Source: Tragulus kanchil
Taxonomy: Eukaryota; Chordata; Mammalia; Artiodactyla; Tragulidae
Direction: 5' to 3'
Assembly: GCA_022376925.1 (NCBI GenBank)
Contig: JAIOJX010000026.1
Location: 197,446,400-197,510,399 of the forward strand
Length of the DNA: 64,000 nucleotides
Shown: one piece after another, positions 1 to 12,275 of the stretch
Position numbering within the stretch: the stretch's first letter is position 1
How the letters are laid out: each line of letters begins with the position of its first letter
The notes under the pieces: generated by a model
Told to the model about the DNA's origin: nothing
Database searches by the model: none
Seen by the model: only the letters and a program-made list of their open reading frames with translations
Translations under genes and position numbers: made by a program

Positions 1-369
1 ACATTCTGTCTATAGCAGAGGAGCTACTGAAATACAATAATATTAAAGTGAGCTTCCTGGGCCAATATTTTCTGGCCCTGCTTGACGGTGAACCCAGTTG
101 GCTTTATTCCTAAACATCTCTTGAGGACTAGAACACACTCAACAGTGGGACGTGATATTATGTACCATTTATCAAATTTAGGGGCTGGTGACCAGTCACA
201 TCTTTACACCTATATTCTTAAGTTTTCATCTCTGTTGAATATTATTGGGACTCAATGCACCAGCTTGGAGCCATCAAACTTTTCCTGGAAAGTGACGTTG
301 GTCCTACTTTTCACGGAAAGAGGTAAATCCACCTGATTACACTAGCTAGAAACATAAATGAAAATTTTT

Positions 370-489
370 TTGCTAAGTCGTTTTAGTCATAACCGACTCT
401 GAGACCCCATGGATTGTGGCCTGCCAGGCTACTTTCCATGGGATTTCTCAGGCAACAGTACTGGAGTGGGTTGCCATTTCCTTCTCCAA
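370..489 (-). repeat. Bov-A SINE fragment
   Basis: The reverse-strand Bov-A signature is present: a degraded 'gactctgagaccccatgga', then 'gcctgccaggct', 'ctcaggcaacagtactgga' and 'gggttgccatttccttctcc'. The tRNA-like head is missing, so this is a partial copy. Bov-A elements are ruminant-specific. Confidence 0.85.
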
Positions 490-959
490 GTTTCTAATTT
501 CTGTTCTGTTTCTAATTTTTGTTTTGATTTGTTTCCCAAAAACATTCAGAAAAGGCACGGGGTTGGAAGGAGGGCAGCTTCATTCTCCAAGTTTAAAAGA
601 ATTCACTTCTAACCAGTGGCCCATTTCTACTCTCCTGTGGGAGACTGAGATGGAGGGGAAGACCACTGTGGATTTCTGGAGGAGTATTCTAGGCTCTGCT
701 GTTACAGTTGCCATCTTCAGTCGGGAGACCTGAGCCATTTGCCAGGCTTAAGGTGGGACAGGGAGAATTTTGAGGCTCACTTCTGCAAGCAGCTTGAGTC
801 AGCATCCTCTTCTTCGAACTACATGTCTTTAACAGCTGTCATTCAAACACCCCAAAGTACAGGAGAGCCCTCCACCCCACTCATAAGAGCCACAAACTGT
901 TGGCTTGAGTGTTGGAATTGTCCTAGGCACTGAGTGTCAGGCTTAGTTAACAGGGCTGT
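490..959. other. Unassigned non-coding stretch
   Basis: No repeat family or gene is recognised. Short open frames lack codon structure or splice context. It falls inside the unit of duplication pair 1. Confidence 0.4.
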
Positions 960-1080
960 GATCATTAGGGCTCTACTCTCATGATCTATGTTCCTCCTAA
1001 AGGCTCCATCTTTGAATACAATCACACTGGGGATTGAGACTTCAGCAAATGAATTCTGGAGGGACACAAACATTCTGTCT
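960..1080 (+). repeat. Probable ancient L1M 3'-end fragment
   Basis: The run 'catgatctatgttcctcc ... ggctccatctttgaatac ... atcacactggggattgagac ... cagcaaatgaattctgga ... gggacacaaacattctgtc' resembles the conserved tail of old mammalian L1M elements. This is assigned from memory of the consensus, so the subfamily is not given. Confidence 0.4.
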
Positions 1081-1409
1081 ATAGCAGAGGAGCTACTGAA
1101 ATACAATAATATTAAACTGAGCTTCCTGGGCCAATATTTTCTGGCCCTGCTTGACGGTGAACCCAGTTGGCTTTATTCCTAAACATCTCTTGAGGACTAG
1201 AACACACTCAACAGTGGGACGTGATATTATGTACCATTTATCAAATTTAGGGGCTGGTGACCAGTCACATCTTTACACCTATATTCTTAAGTTTTCATCT
1301 CTGTTGAATATTATTGGGACTCAATGCACCAGCTTGGAGCCATCAAACTTTTCCTGGAAAGTGACGTTGGTCCTACTTTTCACGGGAAAGAGGTAAATCC
1401 ACCTGATTA

Positions 1410-2146
1410 TCCAGCTGGCGACATGACAAGGTAGTATCAGAGACAGAAGAGACCAATGTCTGGATCACTGAGACCAAGAAAAAGGTCAAAACTACACGCC
1501 GGAAGTACTCTCATGTCTCAGAGGCAAGGCAAGACACCAACCTGATCTGAGGACAAGGTGCACGTCTGAGGAATGGCAAGGTTCTCAGCATGCTGTTCGT
1601 GCCTGTCTGACTGAGGCATGAGACACAGCTCTGATGCTCAGTGAATGAAAGCACAACAGTGAAAATGACAGGCTGAGGAATTGAAGATTTTGTTGGGGTC
1701 TCTGCTCCCTACTCCTGCTCGGTGGCTCAGTGGCTCACTTCTGTTAGTATACAAGCTTGACCGGATTATTACCTTGGCGAAAACTGTCTCTTTCCTACCT
1801 GCCTGGTTTACAGCGATTCTATAAGCCTCTTAATTCGCTTTGCAGAAAATCTGCTCTACAGTGTACTATGTGCTGTGTTATCGAAATGTGTTACTTTAAA
1901 GGACTCAACTGGACTTCTGCTTCTGGTAAGACGGATTAGACATACTTTTCCTTATTTTTCTTACTAAGTACAACTAACAACTCTGGAAACTGCAATATAA
2001 TACAAATATAAGAAGACTCTAGGAGATACCCAGAGACATGGGACCCAAGGAACAACACAGTGGTGAGTTTCTTTTCATATCACACATCACAGACTTGGAG
2101 TTGCAGAAGGCTGCAACCAGAAAACACCATTGGGCACAGACCAAAG

Positions 2147-2179
<33 letters not shown>

Positions 2180-2291
2180 CAACAAAAGTCTGTTCACAAA
2201 AGTCTGTGACCAGAGAAGGGGCAGCATAGGAAGCCGGAAAATGTTTAGACAATCACTTCTCTATTCCAGTCAAACACCACAGATAAAACTG
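1410..2291. other. Unassigned stretch with a (CA)n microsatellite
   Basis: No gene is recognised. A (CA)n run of about 14 units lies at 2149-2176. The remainder is ordinary mixed-composition non-coding DNA. Confidence 0.5.
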
Positions 2292-2496
2292 TTCCATGGT
2301 AGCTCAGATGGTAAAGAATCTGCCTGCAAGGCTGGAGACCCAGGTTCGATCTCTGGGCTGGGAAGATCCCCTGGAGAAGGGAATGGCAACACTCCAGTAT
2401 TCTTATCGGGAGAATCTCATGAAGAGTCTGGTGAGCAACAGTCCATGGAAGCCCAAAGAGTTGGACATGACTGAGTGACTGATACTTTCACTTTCA
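2292..2496 (+). repeat. Bov-tA SINE
   Basis: The tRNA-Glu-like head (box A region 'tggtagctcagatggtaaag', box B 'ggttcgatctc') is followed by the Bov-A body ('ctggagaagggaatggcaac', 'ccatggaagcccaaagagt', 'ggacatgactgagtgact'). The element is nearly full length. Its right part (2408-2496) recurs at 3500-3588 as part of duplication pair 2, where the head is absent. Confidence 0.93.
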
Positions 2497-2944
2497 TCCA
2501 CACCCACACCTGCAAAGGTAGAGTGGGCAGCCTAGACCTCTACCCTCGTGAAATTGTAAAGATGGCTACCAACACCGTCTCTGGGGTAGTGCTAGACAGC
2601 CAAAGAGAGAGCTTGGACTTTCCTCCCCACTGGCCAGTAAAAAGATCCACCTTCTGCCCCTGTAATGTCAGAGGAGACCACGTGGGGAGTCAGAGTTCCC
2701 ATCCTCACTCAGGAGTACTGAGGACCAGCCTCCCACCCTGTCCACACACGTTGGGTGCCATTGGAGGCCAAGAGGGAACCTGGACTTCCTCCTCTGCCAG
2801 GAAGTGATCAGGCAGCACACCACTCTTCCTCTGCTGGAAATGTGTCCAGGAAACCCAGCTAAAACAGAGGGTTTAAATCAGATCCAGAGTCTCATAACGT
2901 GAAAACATCCAGGTTTCAATAAAAAAATGACTCACCAGAAATTT

Positions 2945-3066
2945 CTCTGGTGATCCACTGGGTGGAACTCCTCACTTCTAATGCAAGGCATGTGGGTTCA
3001 ATCCCTGGTCAAGGAACTAGGATTCCACATCACATGTAATACAGCACAAAAAAAAAAAAAAAAAAA
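2945..3066 (+). repeat. Short CHR/BTALU-type tRNA SINE
   Basis: A tRNA-derived head ('ggtgatccactgggtgga ... gggttcaatccctggtcaa') is followed by 'ggaactaggattccacat' and an A tract of about 18. This is the short form, lacking the long CHR body. Confidence 0.8.
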
Positions 3067-4036
3067 TCATTCACCAAATCAAGAAATGGGAGGATCTAAA
3101 ACTAAACGGGGAAAAAAGAAAATTAGATGCCAAATCCTAGAGAAGAGGGGTTTTTAGAATTATCAGACAATATTTTAAAGCAGTTATTATAAAACTGCTT
3201 CAAGGTAGTATGCTTGAAACAATAACAAGCACAAAGTTGAAAGCCTCAGCAATAAAAGAAGAAATTCAAATGGAAATTGTGGAACTGAAAATATAATAAC
3301 AGAAGTTAAACACTCAGTGGATGGGTTGAACAGAAGGAGGGCAAAGAGGGAAAAATCAGAAACTGGAAGACAGAACAACAGAGCCCCAGGGACCTTTGAG
3401 GTGATAGCAAAAGATCTAATAACACTGTCACTGGAGTCTCAGAAGGAGAGGAGGAGAGGCCAGGTACTGAAAAAGTACCTAAAGAAAAAAAAACTTAACG
3501 GGAGAATCTCATGAAGAGTCTGGTGAGCAACAGTCCATGGAAGCCCAAAGAGTTGGACATGACTGAGTGACTGATACTTTCACTTTCATCCACACCCACA
3601 CCTGCAAAGGTAGAGTGGGCAGCCTAGACCTCTACCCTCGTGAAATTGTAAAGATGGCTACCAACACCGTCTCTGGGGTAGTGCTAGACAGCCAAAGAGA
3701 GAGCTTGGACTTTCCTCCCCACTGGCCAGTAAAAAGATCCACCTTCTGCCCCTGTAATGTCAGAGGAGACCACGTGGGGAGTCAGAGTTCCCATCCTCAC
3801 TCAGGAGTACTGAGGACCAGCCTCCCACCCTGTCCACACACGTTGGGTGCCATTGGAGGCCAAGAGGGAACCTGGACTTCCTCCTCTGCCAGGAAGTGAT
3901 CAGGCAGCACACCACTCTTCCTCTGCTGGAAATGTGTCCAGGAAACCCAGCTAAAACAGAGGGTTTAAATCAGATCCAGAGTCTCATAACGTGAAAACAT
4001 CCAGGTTTCAATAAAAAAATGACTCACCAGAAATTT

Positions 4037-4157
4037 CTCTGGTGATCCACTGGGTGGAACTCCTCACTTCTAATGCAAGGCATGTGGGTTCAATCCCTGG
4101 TCAAGGAACTAGGATTCCACATCACATGTAATACAGCACAAAAAAAAAAAAAAAAAA
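4037..4157 (+). repeat. Short CHR/BTALU-type SINE, second copy
   Basis: Same element as 2945-3066, carried in the right half of duplication pair 2. Not an independent insertion. Confidence 0.8.
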
Positions 4158-4589
4158 TCATTCACCAAATCAAGAAATGGGAGGATCTAAAACTAAACGG
4201 GGAAAAAAGAAAATTAGATGCCAAATCCTAGAGAAGAGGGGTTTTTAGAATTATCAGACAATATTTTAAAGCAGTTATTATAAAACTGCTTCAAGGTAGT
4301 ATGCTTGAAACAATAACAAGCACAAAGTTGAAAGCCTCAGCAATAAAAGAAGAAATTCAAATGGAAATTGTGGAACTGAAAATATAATAACAGAAGTTAA
4401 ACACTCAGTGGATGGGTTGAACAGAAGGAGGGCAAAGAGGGAAAAATCAGAAACTGGAAGACAGAACAACAGAGCCCCAGGGACCTTTGAGGTGATAGCA
4501 AAAGATCTAATAACACTGTCACTGGAGTCTCAGAAGGAGAGGAGAGAGAGGCCAGGTACTGAAAAAGTACCTAAAGAAAGTACCTAAAT

Positions 4590-5095
4590 AACTAAAAGCT
4601 TTTCATATTTGGCCAAAGACATAAGCTATAAGATTAAAGGTGAATGAATCTCAAACAGTATAAATCCAACGAAATCCACAAAATGACACATCATAAAGTT
4701 CTAAAAACTAAAGACAAAGAAAAATTCTTTAGAACATAGCCAGAGAATATAGCACCTTACTATAATGGAGGAAAACAGTTATTTACATAATATTTTTTGT
4801 GAGTCAATGCTGAATTATCAAATATTTTCCCTGCATAAGCCCCACTTTTCTTTTGAAAGACATGGACTACTCAATATGAAATAATTTATAGATCCCTATA
4901 ACTATTAAGGAAATTGATTTAATAAGTAAAAAAGTCCTCCAAAAAACAAATCTGCAGGCCCAGATGCTTTCATTGGAGAAATCTACCAAACATTGTAAAA
5001 AAATTAGTATCAATTATATACAAATTTCCCAGAAAACAAAACAGAAGGGAATGATTTCAATTTGTTTAAAGCTAATTTTACTCTGATATCAAAAC
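4590..5095 (+). repeat. Degraded L1 ORF2 sequence (5' of SINE)
   Basis: Conceptual translation of the + strand, with frameshifts and stops, gives L1 reverse-transcriptase-like fragments. One is the region encoding 'GPDAF..E..Y' around 4955-4990 ('caggcccagatgctttcatt'). The L1 continues after the SINE at 5104. The copy is old and non-functional. Confidence 0.6.
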
Positions 5096-5103
5096 AGACA
5101 GCA

Positions 5104-5393
5104 GGGCTTCCCTGGTGGTCCAGTTGGCAAGCACACCGCCTTGCAGTGCAAGGGGCGCTGGTTCGATCCCTGGCCTGGGAAGATCCCACGTACCCCAGAG
5201 CGGCTGGACTGATGTGTCCAATTACCGAGCCGGAGCTCTGGAGCGCATGTGCCCAGAGTCGGTGCTCTGCGACAACAGAGGCCACTGCGATGGGAGGCCC
5301 ACAGGAGCCAAAGAACAAAGATGGATAAAAATAGACAAATGAAAGACCAATAGAAGTGGCCCCTGCTCCCCTCCCTCCCCACCCTGCCCAAAA
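5104..5393 (+). repeat. CHR-variant SINE (tRNA-Glu head, novel-looking body)
   Basis: The head is 'gggcttccctggtggtccag' with box B 'ggttcgatccctggcctggg'. The body carries 'cggctggactgatgtgtcca', 'attaccgagccggagctctg', 'gccactgcgatgggaggccc' and 'agaccaatagaagtggcccc', then an (AAAT)n tail to about 5450. It interrupts an L1 ORF2 fragment. The family occurs at least ten times independently in this window. Confidence 0.9.
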
Positions 5394-5450
5394 TAAATAA
5401 ATAAATAAATATTTAAAAATAAATAAATAAAAAATAAAAAATAAATAAAA

Positions 5451-5960
5451 TCCCTAACAATATAGAATTAACAACATACAAAAAGAATTATACTCCATAA
5501 CCAAGTGGGGCTTATGTCAGATTTTCAAGGCTGGTTTGATACTTGAAAATAAATCACTGTAATCCATATTATTAGTAGAAAATCTACATGCTCATGTCTG
5601 CAGAGAACTGGTGCAGGGAAAATATTTGATAATTCAGCATTCACTCACAAAACATCTCCTAAAAATAGAAATAGAAAGGGAATCCCTCAGTGTCAAAAAA
5701 GAACATCTCCCAGAACCCCTAGAGCTAACATCATATTCAATATGAGAGCCTGAAGCCTTCCCACTATGACTGGGAACAAGGTAAGAATGTCTGCTCTAAC
5801 CATTAGAAGCTCTAGTCAGTTCGATAAGACCAAAACAAAAAGAAAAAAAATAAAGGATATATAGATCAGAAGAAAAATAAAACTACTCTTGCTTGCTGAA
5901 AACATGATTGCTCATGCAGGAAAACCCCAAGACTCTACCAAACCTTCCCAGAACAGAAAG
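5451..5960 (+). repeat. Degraded L1 ORF2 sequence (3' of SINE)
   Basis: The L1 open-frame remnant resumes, with stretches encoding RT-like text around 5505-5545 ('Q-V-G-L-M' type) and 5895-5945 ('ENMIAHAGKPQDSTK'-like, matching the L1 'DDMI.Y...P.DS' block). Frameshifts and stops are present. Repeated at 6548-7057 by duplication pair 3. Confidence 0.6.
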
Positions 5961-6200
5961 GTAAGTTCTGCAAGAAGTGGCTTGATTTGTGAGTTTCCGG
6001 GCAGGTCCAGACAGTCTACTCCCTCTCTTCCCATGTATTGATCTATTGCCTGGAGTAATTTGGTTTGTAGTCACTGTAGGATTTGGGGGGTATTTTCATT
6101 CAACTCGTATTCTGTACTTATCAAGCCTGTCTGGGTACTTGTAAAAAATTTTACTTCCAGAAAACAAAACAGAGGGTGATTTTTCAAAAAAAAGACAGCA

Positions 6201-6490
6201 GGGCTTCCCTGGTGGTCCAGTTGGCAAGCACACCGCCTTGCAGTGCAAGGGGCGCTGGTTCGATCCCTGGCCTGGGAAGATCCCACGTACCCCAGAGCGG
6301 CTGGACTGATGTGTCCAATTACCGAGCCGGAGCTCTGGAGCGCATGTGCCCAGAGTCGGTGCTCTGCGACAACAGAGGCCACTGCGATGGGAGGCCCACA
6401 GGAGCCAAAGAACAAAGATGGATAAAAATAGACAAATGAAAGACCAATAGAAGTGGCCCCTGCTCCCCTCCCTCCCCACCCTGCCCAAAA
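6201..6490 (+). repeat. CHR-variant SINE, second copy
   Basis: Identical to 5104-5393, lying in the right half of duplication pair 3. Same (AAAT)n tail. Not an independent insertion. Confidence 0.9.
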
Positions 6491-7046
6491 TAAATAAATA
6501 AATAAATATTTAAAAATAAATAAATAAAAAATAAAAAATAAATAAAATCCCTAACAATATAGAATTAACAACATACAAAAAGAATTATACTCCATAACCA
6601 AGTGGGGCTTATGTCAGATTTTCAAGGCTGGTTTGATACTTGAAAATAAATCACTGTAATCCATATTATTAGTAGAAAATCTACATGCTCATGTCTGCAG
6701 AGAACTGGTGCAGGGAAAATATTTGATAATTCAGCATTCACTCACAAAACATCTCCTAAAAATAGAAATAGAAAGGGAATCCCTCAGTGTCAAAAAAGAA
6801 CATCTCCCAGAACCCCTAGAGCTAACATCATATTCAATATGAGAGCCTGAAGCCTTCCCACTATGACTGGGAACAAGGTAAGAATGTCTGCTCTAACCAT
6901 TAGAAGCTCTAGTCAGTTCGATAAGACCAAAACAAAAAGAAAAAAAATAAAGGATATATAGATCAGAAGAAAAATAAAACTACTCTTGCTTGCTGAAAAC
7001 ATGATTGCTCATGCAGGAAAACCCCAAGACTCTACCAAACCTTCCC

Positions 7047-9230
7047 AGAACAGAAAGGTAAGTTCTGCAAGAAGTGGCTTGATTTGTGAGTTTCCGGGCA
7101 GGTCCAGACAGTCTACTCCCTCTCTTCCCATGTATTGATCTATTGCCTGGAGTAATTTGGTTTGTAGTCACTGTAGGATTTGGGGGGTATTTTCATTCAA
7201 CTCGTATTCTGTACTTATCAAGCCTGTCTGCACACATCACCCCAGTACTAAAATAAAACATGTGCTAATGTGCATTTTCTATTGAAAGTAAAACACTAAT
7301 TTTTATATAACCAAAATATGTCATTTGGATCTTTTCACTTTGATTGTGTAGGGAACAGTACATATAGGTAGCCCAGCCTAATCTGTTATAAGAAGAAATC
7401 TGGACTCATTAAACTTTCAGAAAGAACAACGTATAACCATAAATCAAAAATAACTTAGGAGTTTGAAGCAAAAATAAGACTTTCTCTTTTGCAAAGGACA
7501 CACTTGGCAAAATTTATAGGTAGATGAAAGACAGAGGGAAGATATTTGCAACTTCTAAGCAGTCAAGCAGCCATCATTTAGAATACATTCAAATCTATAA
7601 ATCATTCAGAAAGATCCAGGAAATCTTTTCAGAAAATAGGCAAAGTGTATGATGTATCGTTTACAGAAACCTAAAATGCCTAACATGCATACAGACAGCT
7701 GTTCAAACTTACTAATTACACTCTGTGAGAATGGAAAAATTAGAAAGTTAGATAATATGAAATTAGATGCGACTGTTGGATAATTTGCAGTGCCGAAGGG
7801 AATGTAGACTAGTAGAATCATTCTGAACAGTGACTTGCCAGTGCTCAATTAAATTAGGTATCCACAGCTCTGTGACCCAGTCGGGACCTTAATAGGGCAT
7901 GCAAGAGGATGTGGAGGAATCAGGATGTCCATCACTTGGGGACTGCAAGAGAAAGGTGATGTTTTCATACCTTGGAGCACCATGCAACATTTAGAAGAAA
8001 TGAAAATGATATGCACATAACAACATAGATGGACATTAAAAACATGATATGGAGTCAGAAAAGCAAGACTCAGAATGGTACGATGTGTGCAAATTTATAT
8101 AAAGTTTTAAAACACACAAACAAAATGCTTTTACAGAACAGAAAGGGAAGTTCTGCAAGAAGTGGCTTGATTTGTGAGTTTCCGGGCAGGTCCAGACAGT
8201 CTACTCCCTCTCTTCCCATGTATTGATCTATTGCCTGGAGTAATTTGGTTTGTAGTCACTGTAGGATTTGGGGGGTATTTTCATTCAACTCGTATTCTGT
8301 ACTTATCAAGCCTGTCTGCACACATCACCCCAGTACTAAAATAAAACATGTGCTAATGTGCATTTTCTATTGAAAGTAAAACACTAATTTTTATATAACC
8401 AAAATATGTCATTTGGATCTTTTCACTTTGATTGTGTAGGGAACAGTACATATAGGTAGCCCAGCCTAATCTGTTATAAGAAGAAATCTGGACTCATTAA
8501 ACTTTCAGAAAGAACAACGTATAACCATAAATCAAAAATAACTTAGGAGTTTGAAGCAAAAATAAGACTTTCTCTTTTGCAAAGGACACACTTGGCAAAA
8601 TTTATAGGTAGATGAAAGACAGAGGGAAGATATTTGCAACTTCTAAGCAGTCAAGCAGCCATCATTTAGAATACATTCAAATCTATAAATCATTCAGAAA
8701 GATCCAGGAAATCTTTTCAGAAAATAGGCAAAGTGTATGATGTATCGTTTACAGAAACCTAAAATGCCTAACATGCATACAGACAGCTGTTCAAACTTAC
8801 TAATTACACTCTGTGAGAATGGAAAAATTAGAAAGTTAGATAATATGAAATTAGATGCGACTGTTGGATAATTTGCAGTGCCGAAGGGAATGTAGACTAG
8901 TAGAATCATTCTGAACAGTGACTTGCCAGTGCTCAATTAAATTAGGTATCCACAGCTCTGTGACCCAGTCGGGACCTTAATAGGGCATGCAAGAGGATGT
9001 GGAGGAATCAGGATGTCCATCACTTGGGGGACTGCGCAAGAGAAATGTGATGTTTTCACACCTTGGAGCACCATGCAACATTTAGAAGAAATGAAAATGA
9101 TATGCATATAACAACATAGATGGACATTAAAAACATGATATGGAGTCAGAAAAGCAAGACTCAGAATGGTACGATGTGTGCAAATTTATATAAAGTTTTA
9201 AAACACACAAACAAAAATGCTTTTTACAAA
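7047..9230. repeat. Tandem ~1.09-kb duplication, pair 4
   Basis: 7047-8134 recurs at 8135-9230 (offset 1088). Differences cluster towards the end of the left copy (around 7945/9030 and the A/T runs near 8120/9215). Because 7047-7230 already belongs to pair 3, that stretch exists three times (5950-6133, 7047-7230, 8135-8318). Confidence 0.95.
7370..8130 (+). repeat. Degraded L1 ORF2 3' end / 3'UTR
   Basis: The L1 on the + strand continues with 'gcaaaggacacacttggc ... agatgaaagacagagggaag' and 3'-region text such as 'gtatccacagctctgtgacc'. It ends in a tail-like 'gatggacattaaaaacatga'. Heavily mutated, with no open frame. Second copy at 8458-9230. Confidence 0.5.
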
Positions 9231-9562
9231 GTTTAGTATAAACTCAAGAAAACACAAACTGTATTAGTTTTGTTGCCTGTAGTGGGGAAGAAAACAGAGG
9301 TGGTGTATACATAATTAAGCAAAAGGGGGCTTTGTATGCGTTCCTGACATTCATGATGCCACTCACACTCATGAGTTCAGTATGTTAGCTCAGTCCTCTG
9401 AACCAGAAGTAATTAAGGAAGAAAAGATGAAGGAGTCATGGAAGGTTGGTTGTATAGAAGGCTGAAAACTGAAATGATTTCACGTAACGTCAGCTAAGGG
9501 GAGCTGATAAATTAAGTAAGACACATTAGACATGCACAGCTCAGCTGTTTCCTGTTTTCTTG

Positions 9563-9760
9563 AGTGTGTTAGTCACTCCATCGTGTCCGACTTTTTGTGA
9601 TCCCATGGACTATAGCCTGCCAGGCTCCCCTGTCCATGGAATTCCTCAGGCAAGAATACTGGAGAAGGTTACCATTTCCTTCACCAGGGGATCTTCCCAA
9701 CCCAGGGATTGAACCCAGGTCTCCCAGCAGGCAGCTTCTTTACCATCTAAGCCACCAGGA
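9563..9760 (-). repeat. Bov-tA SINE
   Basis: Full-length reverse-strand Bov-tA, from 'gtgtgttagtcactccatc' through 'gcctgccaggctcccctgtc' and 'ggggatcttcccaacccagg' to 'accatctaagccaccagga', which is the complement of the tRNA-like head. Confidence 0.95.
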
Positions 9761-10617
9761 CGTTCTCTTGGGAAACCACCTCTATCACATAGGCCTGCTT
9801 CTGTCCAGGGCTATCTAGGATTCAGTGGGCAAATTTTCCTAATTTTGTATTTCAGTCCGTAGGCCTAGTTGGGTCTCACATTTTCAACCAAAGACTACTG
9901 GTAACTCGATTACTTAAATTGTTTATAATGGAACGGTGAAGAGTGGTACTATTTATTGGGACTCATCCAGAGACTGACTGTCATAGGCACTCACTAACCT
10001 GAACTGTGTTATTTTTATTACTTGGCAACTAATTTTTCTACCATCTTACAAACCTGGATCAAGATACAGCGTGAACTTGGCAGAAAGCTGCATACTGAGC
10101 TGAGTACTAGAGTGCACACTTGACACCATGCAACATTTAGAAGAAATGAAAATGATATGCATATAACAACATAGATGGACATTAAAAACATGATATGGAG
10201 TCAGAAAAGCAAGACTCAGAATGGTACGATGTGTGCAAATTTATATAAAGTTTTAAAACACACAAACAAAAATGCTTTTTACAAAGTTTAGTATAAACTC
10301 AAGAAAACACAAACTGTATTAGTTTTGTTGCCTGTAGTGGGGAAGAAAACAGAGGTGGTGTATACATAATTAAGCAAAAGGGGGCTTTGTATGCGTTCCT
10401 GACATTCATGATGCCACTCACACTCATGAGTTCAGTATGTTAGCTCAGTCCTCTGAACCAGAAGTAATTAAGGAAGAAAAGATGAAGGAGTCATGGAAGG
10501 TTGGTTGTATAGAAGGCTGAAAACTGAAATGATTTCACGTAACGTCAGCTAAGGGGAGCTGATAAATTAAGTAAGACACATTAGACATGCACAGCTCAGC
10601 TGTTTCCTGTTTTCTTG

Positions 10618-10815
10618 AGTGTGTTAGTCACTCCATCGTGTCCGACTTTTTGTGATCCCATGGACTATAGCCTGCCAGGCTCCCCTGTCCATGGAATTCC
10701 TCAGGCAAGAATACTGGAGAAGGTTACCATTTCCTTCACCAGGGGATCTTCCCAACCCAGGGATTGAACCCAGGTCTCCCAGCAGGCAGCTTCTTTACCA
10801 TCTAAGCCACCAGGA
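10618..10815 (-). repeat. Bov-tA SINE, second copy
   Basis: Exact repeat of 9563-9760 within duplication pair 5. Confidence 0.95.
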
Positions 10816-11164
10816 CGTTCTCTTGGGAAACCACCTCTATCACATAGGCCTGCTTCTGTCCAGGGCTATCTAGGATTCAGTGGGCAAATTTTCCTAATTT
10901 TGTATTTCAGTCCGTAGGCCTAGTTGGGTCTCACATTTTCAACCAAAGACTACTGGTAACTCGATTACTTAAATTGTTTATAATGGAACGGTGAAGAGTG
11001 GTACTATTTATTGGGACTCATCCAGAGACTGACTGTCATAGGCACTCACTAACCTGAACTGTGTTATTTTTATTACTTGGCAACTAATTTTTCTACCATC
11101 TTACAAACCTGGATCAAGATACAGCGTGAACTTGGCAGAAAGCTGCATACTGAGCTGAGTAGTA

Positions 11165-11710
11165 GAGGTCACGGACTCACCACTGGAGAGGAGTAAAGCC
11201 ATTAACAGAACATGACATTGTTCCAGTGATGAAAAGCTGGAAGAAGGACCTCAGTTCTTATCTTCTTTGAAGACAGTATTCAGTAAAGAGACCAAGACTG
11301 TGAAAAAGACAAAAGCATATATTAGAAGCAAAGTATGTCTGAAAGGAACAAAGTATGTGGAAGAACACACAGGCAAGCTCAGAGTGAGTCAATCACAATA
11401 ATGGCAGCTTGGGTTGCTTACAGAGGGGTGGTTTTCCGGGTTATCTCTGACCAGTCACGTCCATATTTGGTGCTGGTGTGGGCATGCATCTCTCAGCCAA
11501 GATGGATTCCAGCTTATCCCTCCTTTTGTCCTTCTCCTGGACTGAAGAACATCTCTGCTCGTGTGTCAAGAAATCCACAAGAATGGACCCAGTCTAGGTC
11601 CACTGCTGGTAACCCATCTCAAAGCATCAGGTGGAGACAAGGTTGAAACTGCTCAGCTTGGAAAAACCAGTTGTAGCTGCTCAGACTGGGGCCTATGTAT
11701 CTCCTACGCC
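11165..11710. other. Unassigned stretch
   Basis: No family is recognised with confidence. It contains a 103-codon open frame (11335-11646, + strand) that resembles no protein I know and has no Kozak or splice context. Possibly old LTR or other repeat debris. Confidence 0.4.
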
Positions 11711-12275
11711 CGTATCAGAGCTTGTTGACTCAGGTTTGTAAGTAAAATTACAAGAGCTTGCTTATCAGGCTTTTGCTGGCTACTTTCAATTATTACTGTG
11801 TTCCTAGGGTGTGGTGTACTAGAAGGAAACATGGAAAGGGGGCTATGGCATGCTGGGGAAAAAAAAACAGGTAGCAAAGGCAGTAATAAGGCAGGAGACA
11901 GCATATAAAACCCTTAGTCATCGTGGCGTGCCTCCTGCGGCACATCCCTAAGGTCCCTGAACCTTAGCACAAAGGCGAAGTTGTCCTCAATATATTGTGT
12001 TCAATTAGGCCAGAAAGTATCTGTTACAGCTTTAATAGACTGCCATTAAAAATAAAAGCATGTTTAAAACAGTTAACTTCAGCTATCTTAAAAATTGCTC
12101 ATATACCACACCTAATTTCCTAGTCTTGTTTGATGAATGACTTATGTCTCGGTAGTACTATTTTAAAATAACTATTATGTTTACAGAGTCTACGTTTGGT
12201 ACTTCTCTAAACATACACATCTTATTCCTCTCTGCAGTTGTCTAAGCAATAAACTCAAGTTCGTTTTTTTTTTTT

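Larger units (their letters stand above)
1..1409. repeat. Tandem ~1.07-kb duplication, pair 1 (left copy cut by window edge)
   Basis: Bases 1-339 recur at 1070-1409. I see only two differences: G at 48 versus C at 1117, and one extra G in the second copy near 1385. The left copy begins before the window, so the true block is longer than the visible 339 bases. After the shared part the copies diverge abruptly: position 340 onward leads into a Bov-A fragment, while 1410 onward leads into unrelated DNA. Confidence 0.9.
2408..4580. repeat. Tandem ~1.09-kb duplication, pair 2
   Basis: 2408-3487 recurs at 3500-4580 (offset 1092) with only a few indels, in the A-run and near 3455/4545. Filler at 3488-3499 is A-rich and belongs to neither copy. 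The left boundary cuts through the middle of a Bov-tA SINE, which is not a natural element edge. Confidence 0.95.
5096..7230. repeat. Tandem ~1.10-kb duplication, pair 3
   Basis: 5096-6133 recurs at 6193-7230 (offset 1097) with essentially no differences. The 59-base filler 6134-6192 contains a garbled version of 5030-5095 ('cagaaaacaaaacaga' is recognisable). The second copy therefore seems to begin earlier, with a corrupted end. Confidence 0.95.
9069..11164. repeat. Tandem ~1.06-kb duplication, pair 5
   Basis: 9069-10109 recurs at 10124-11164 (offset 1055), apparently without a substitution. The left end overlaps the right copy of pair 4, so 9069-9230 is also present three times (7981-8133, 9069-9230, 10124-10285). 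Filler is 10110-10123. Confidence 0.95.

Noticed and set aside
82..4469. Duplicated open frames suggesting tandem paralogous genes
   Set aside because: Nucleotide identity extends over the whole ~1.1-kb block including non-coding parts and SINE fragments, and ends at arbitrary points.
5104..5180. tRNA gene-like box A and box B motifs
   Set aside because: These are the tRNA-Glu-derived heads of SINEs; no cloverleaf 3' half is present. The same applies to all other SINE heads.
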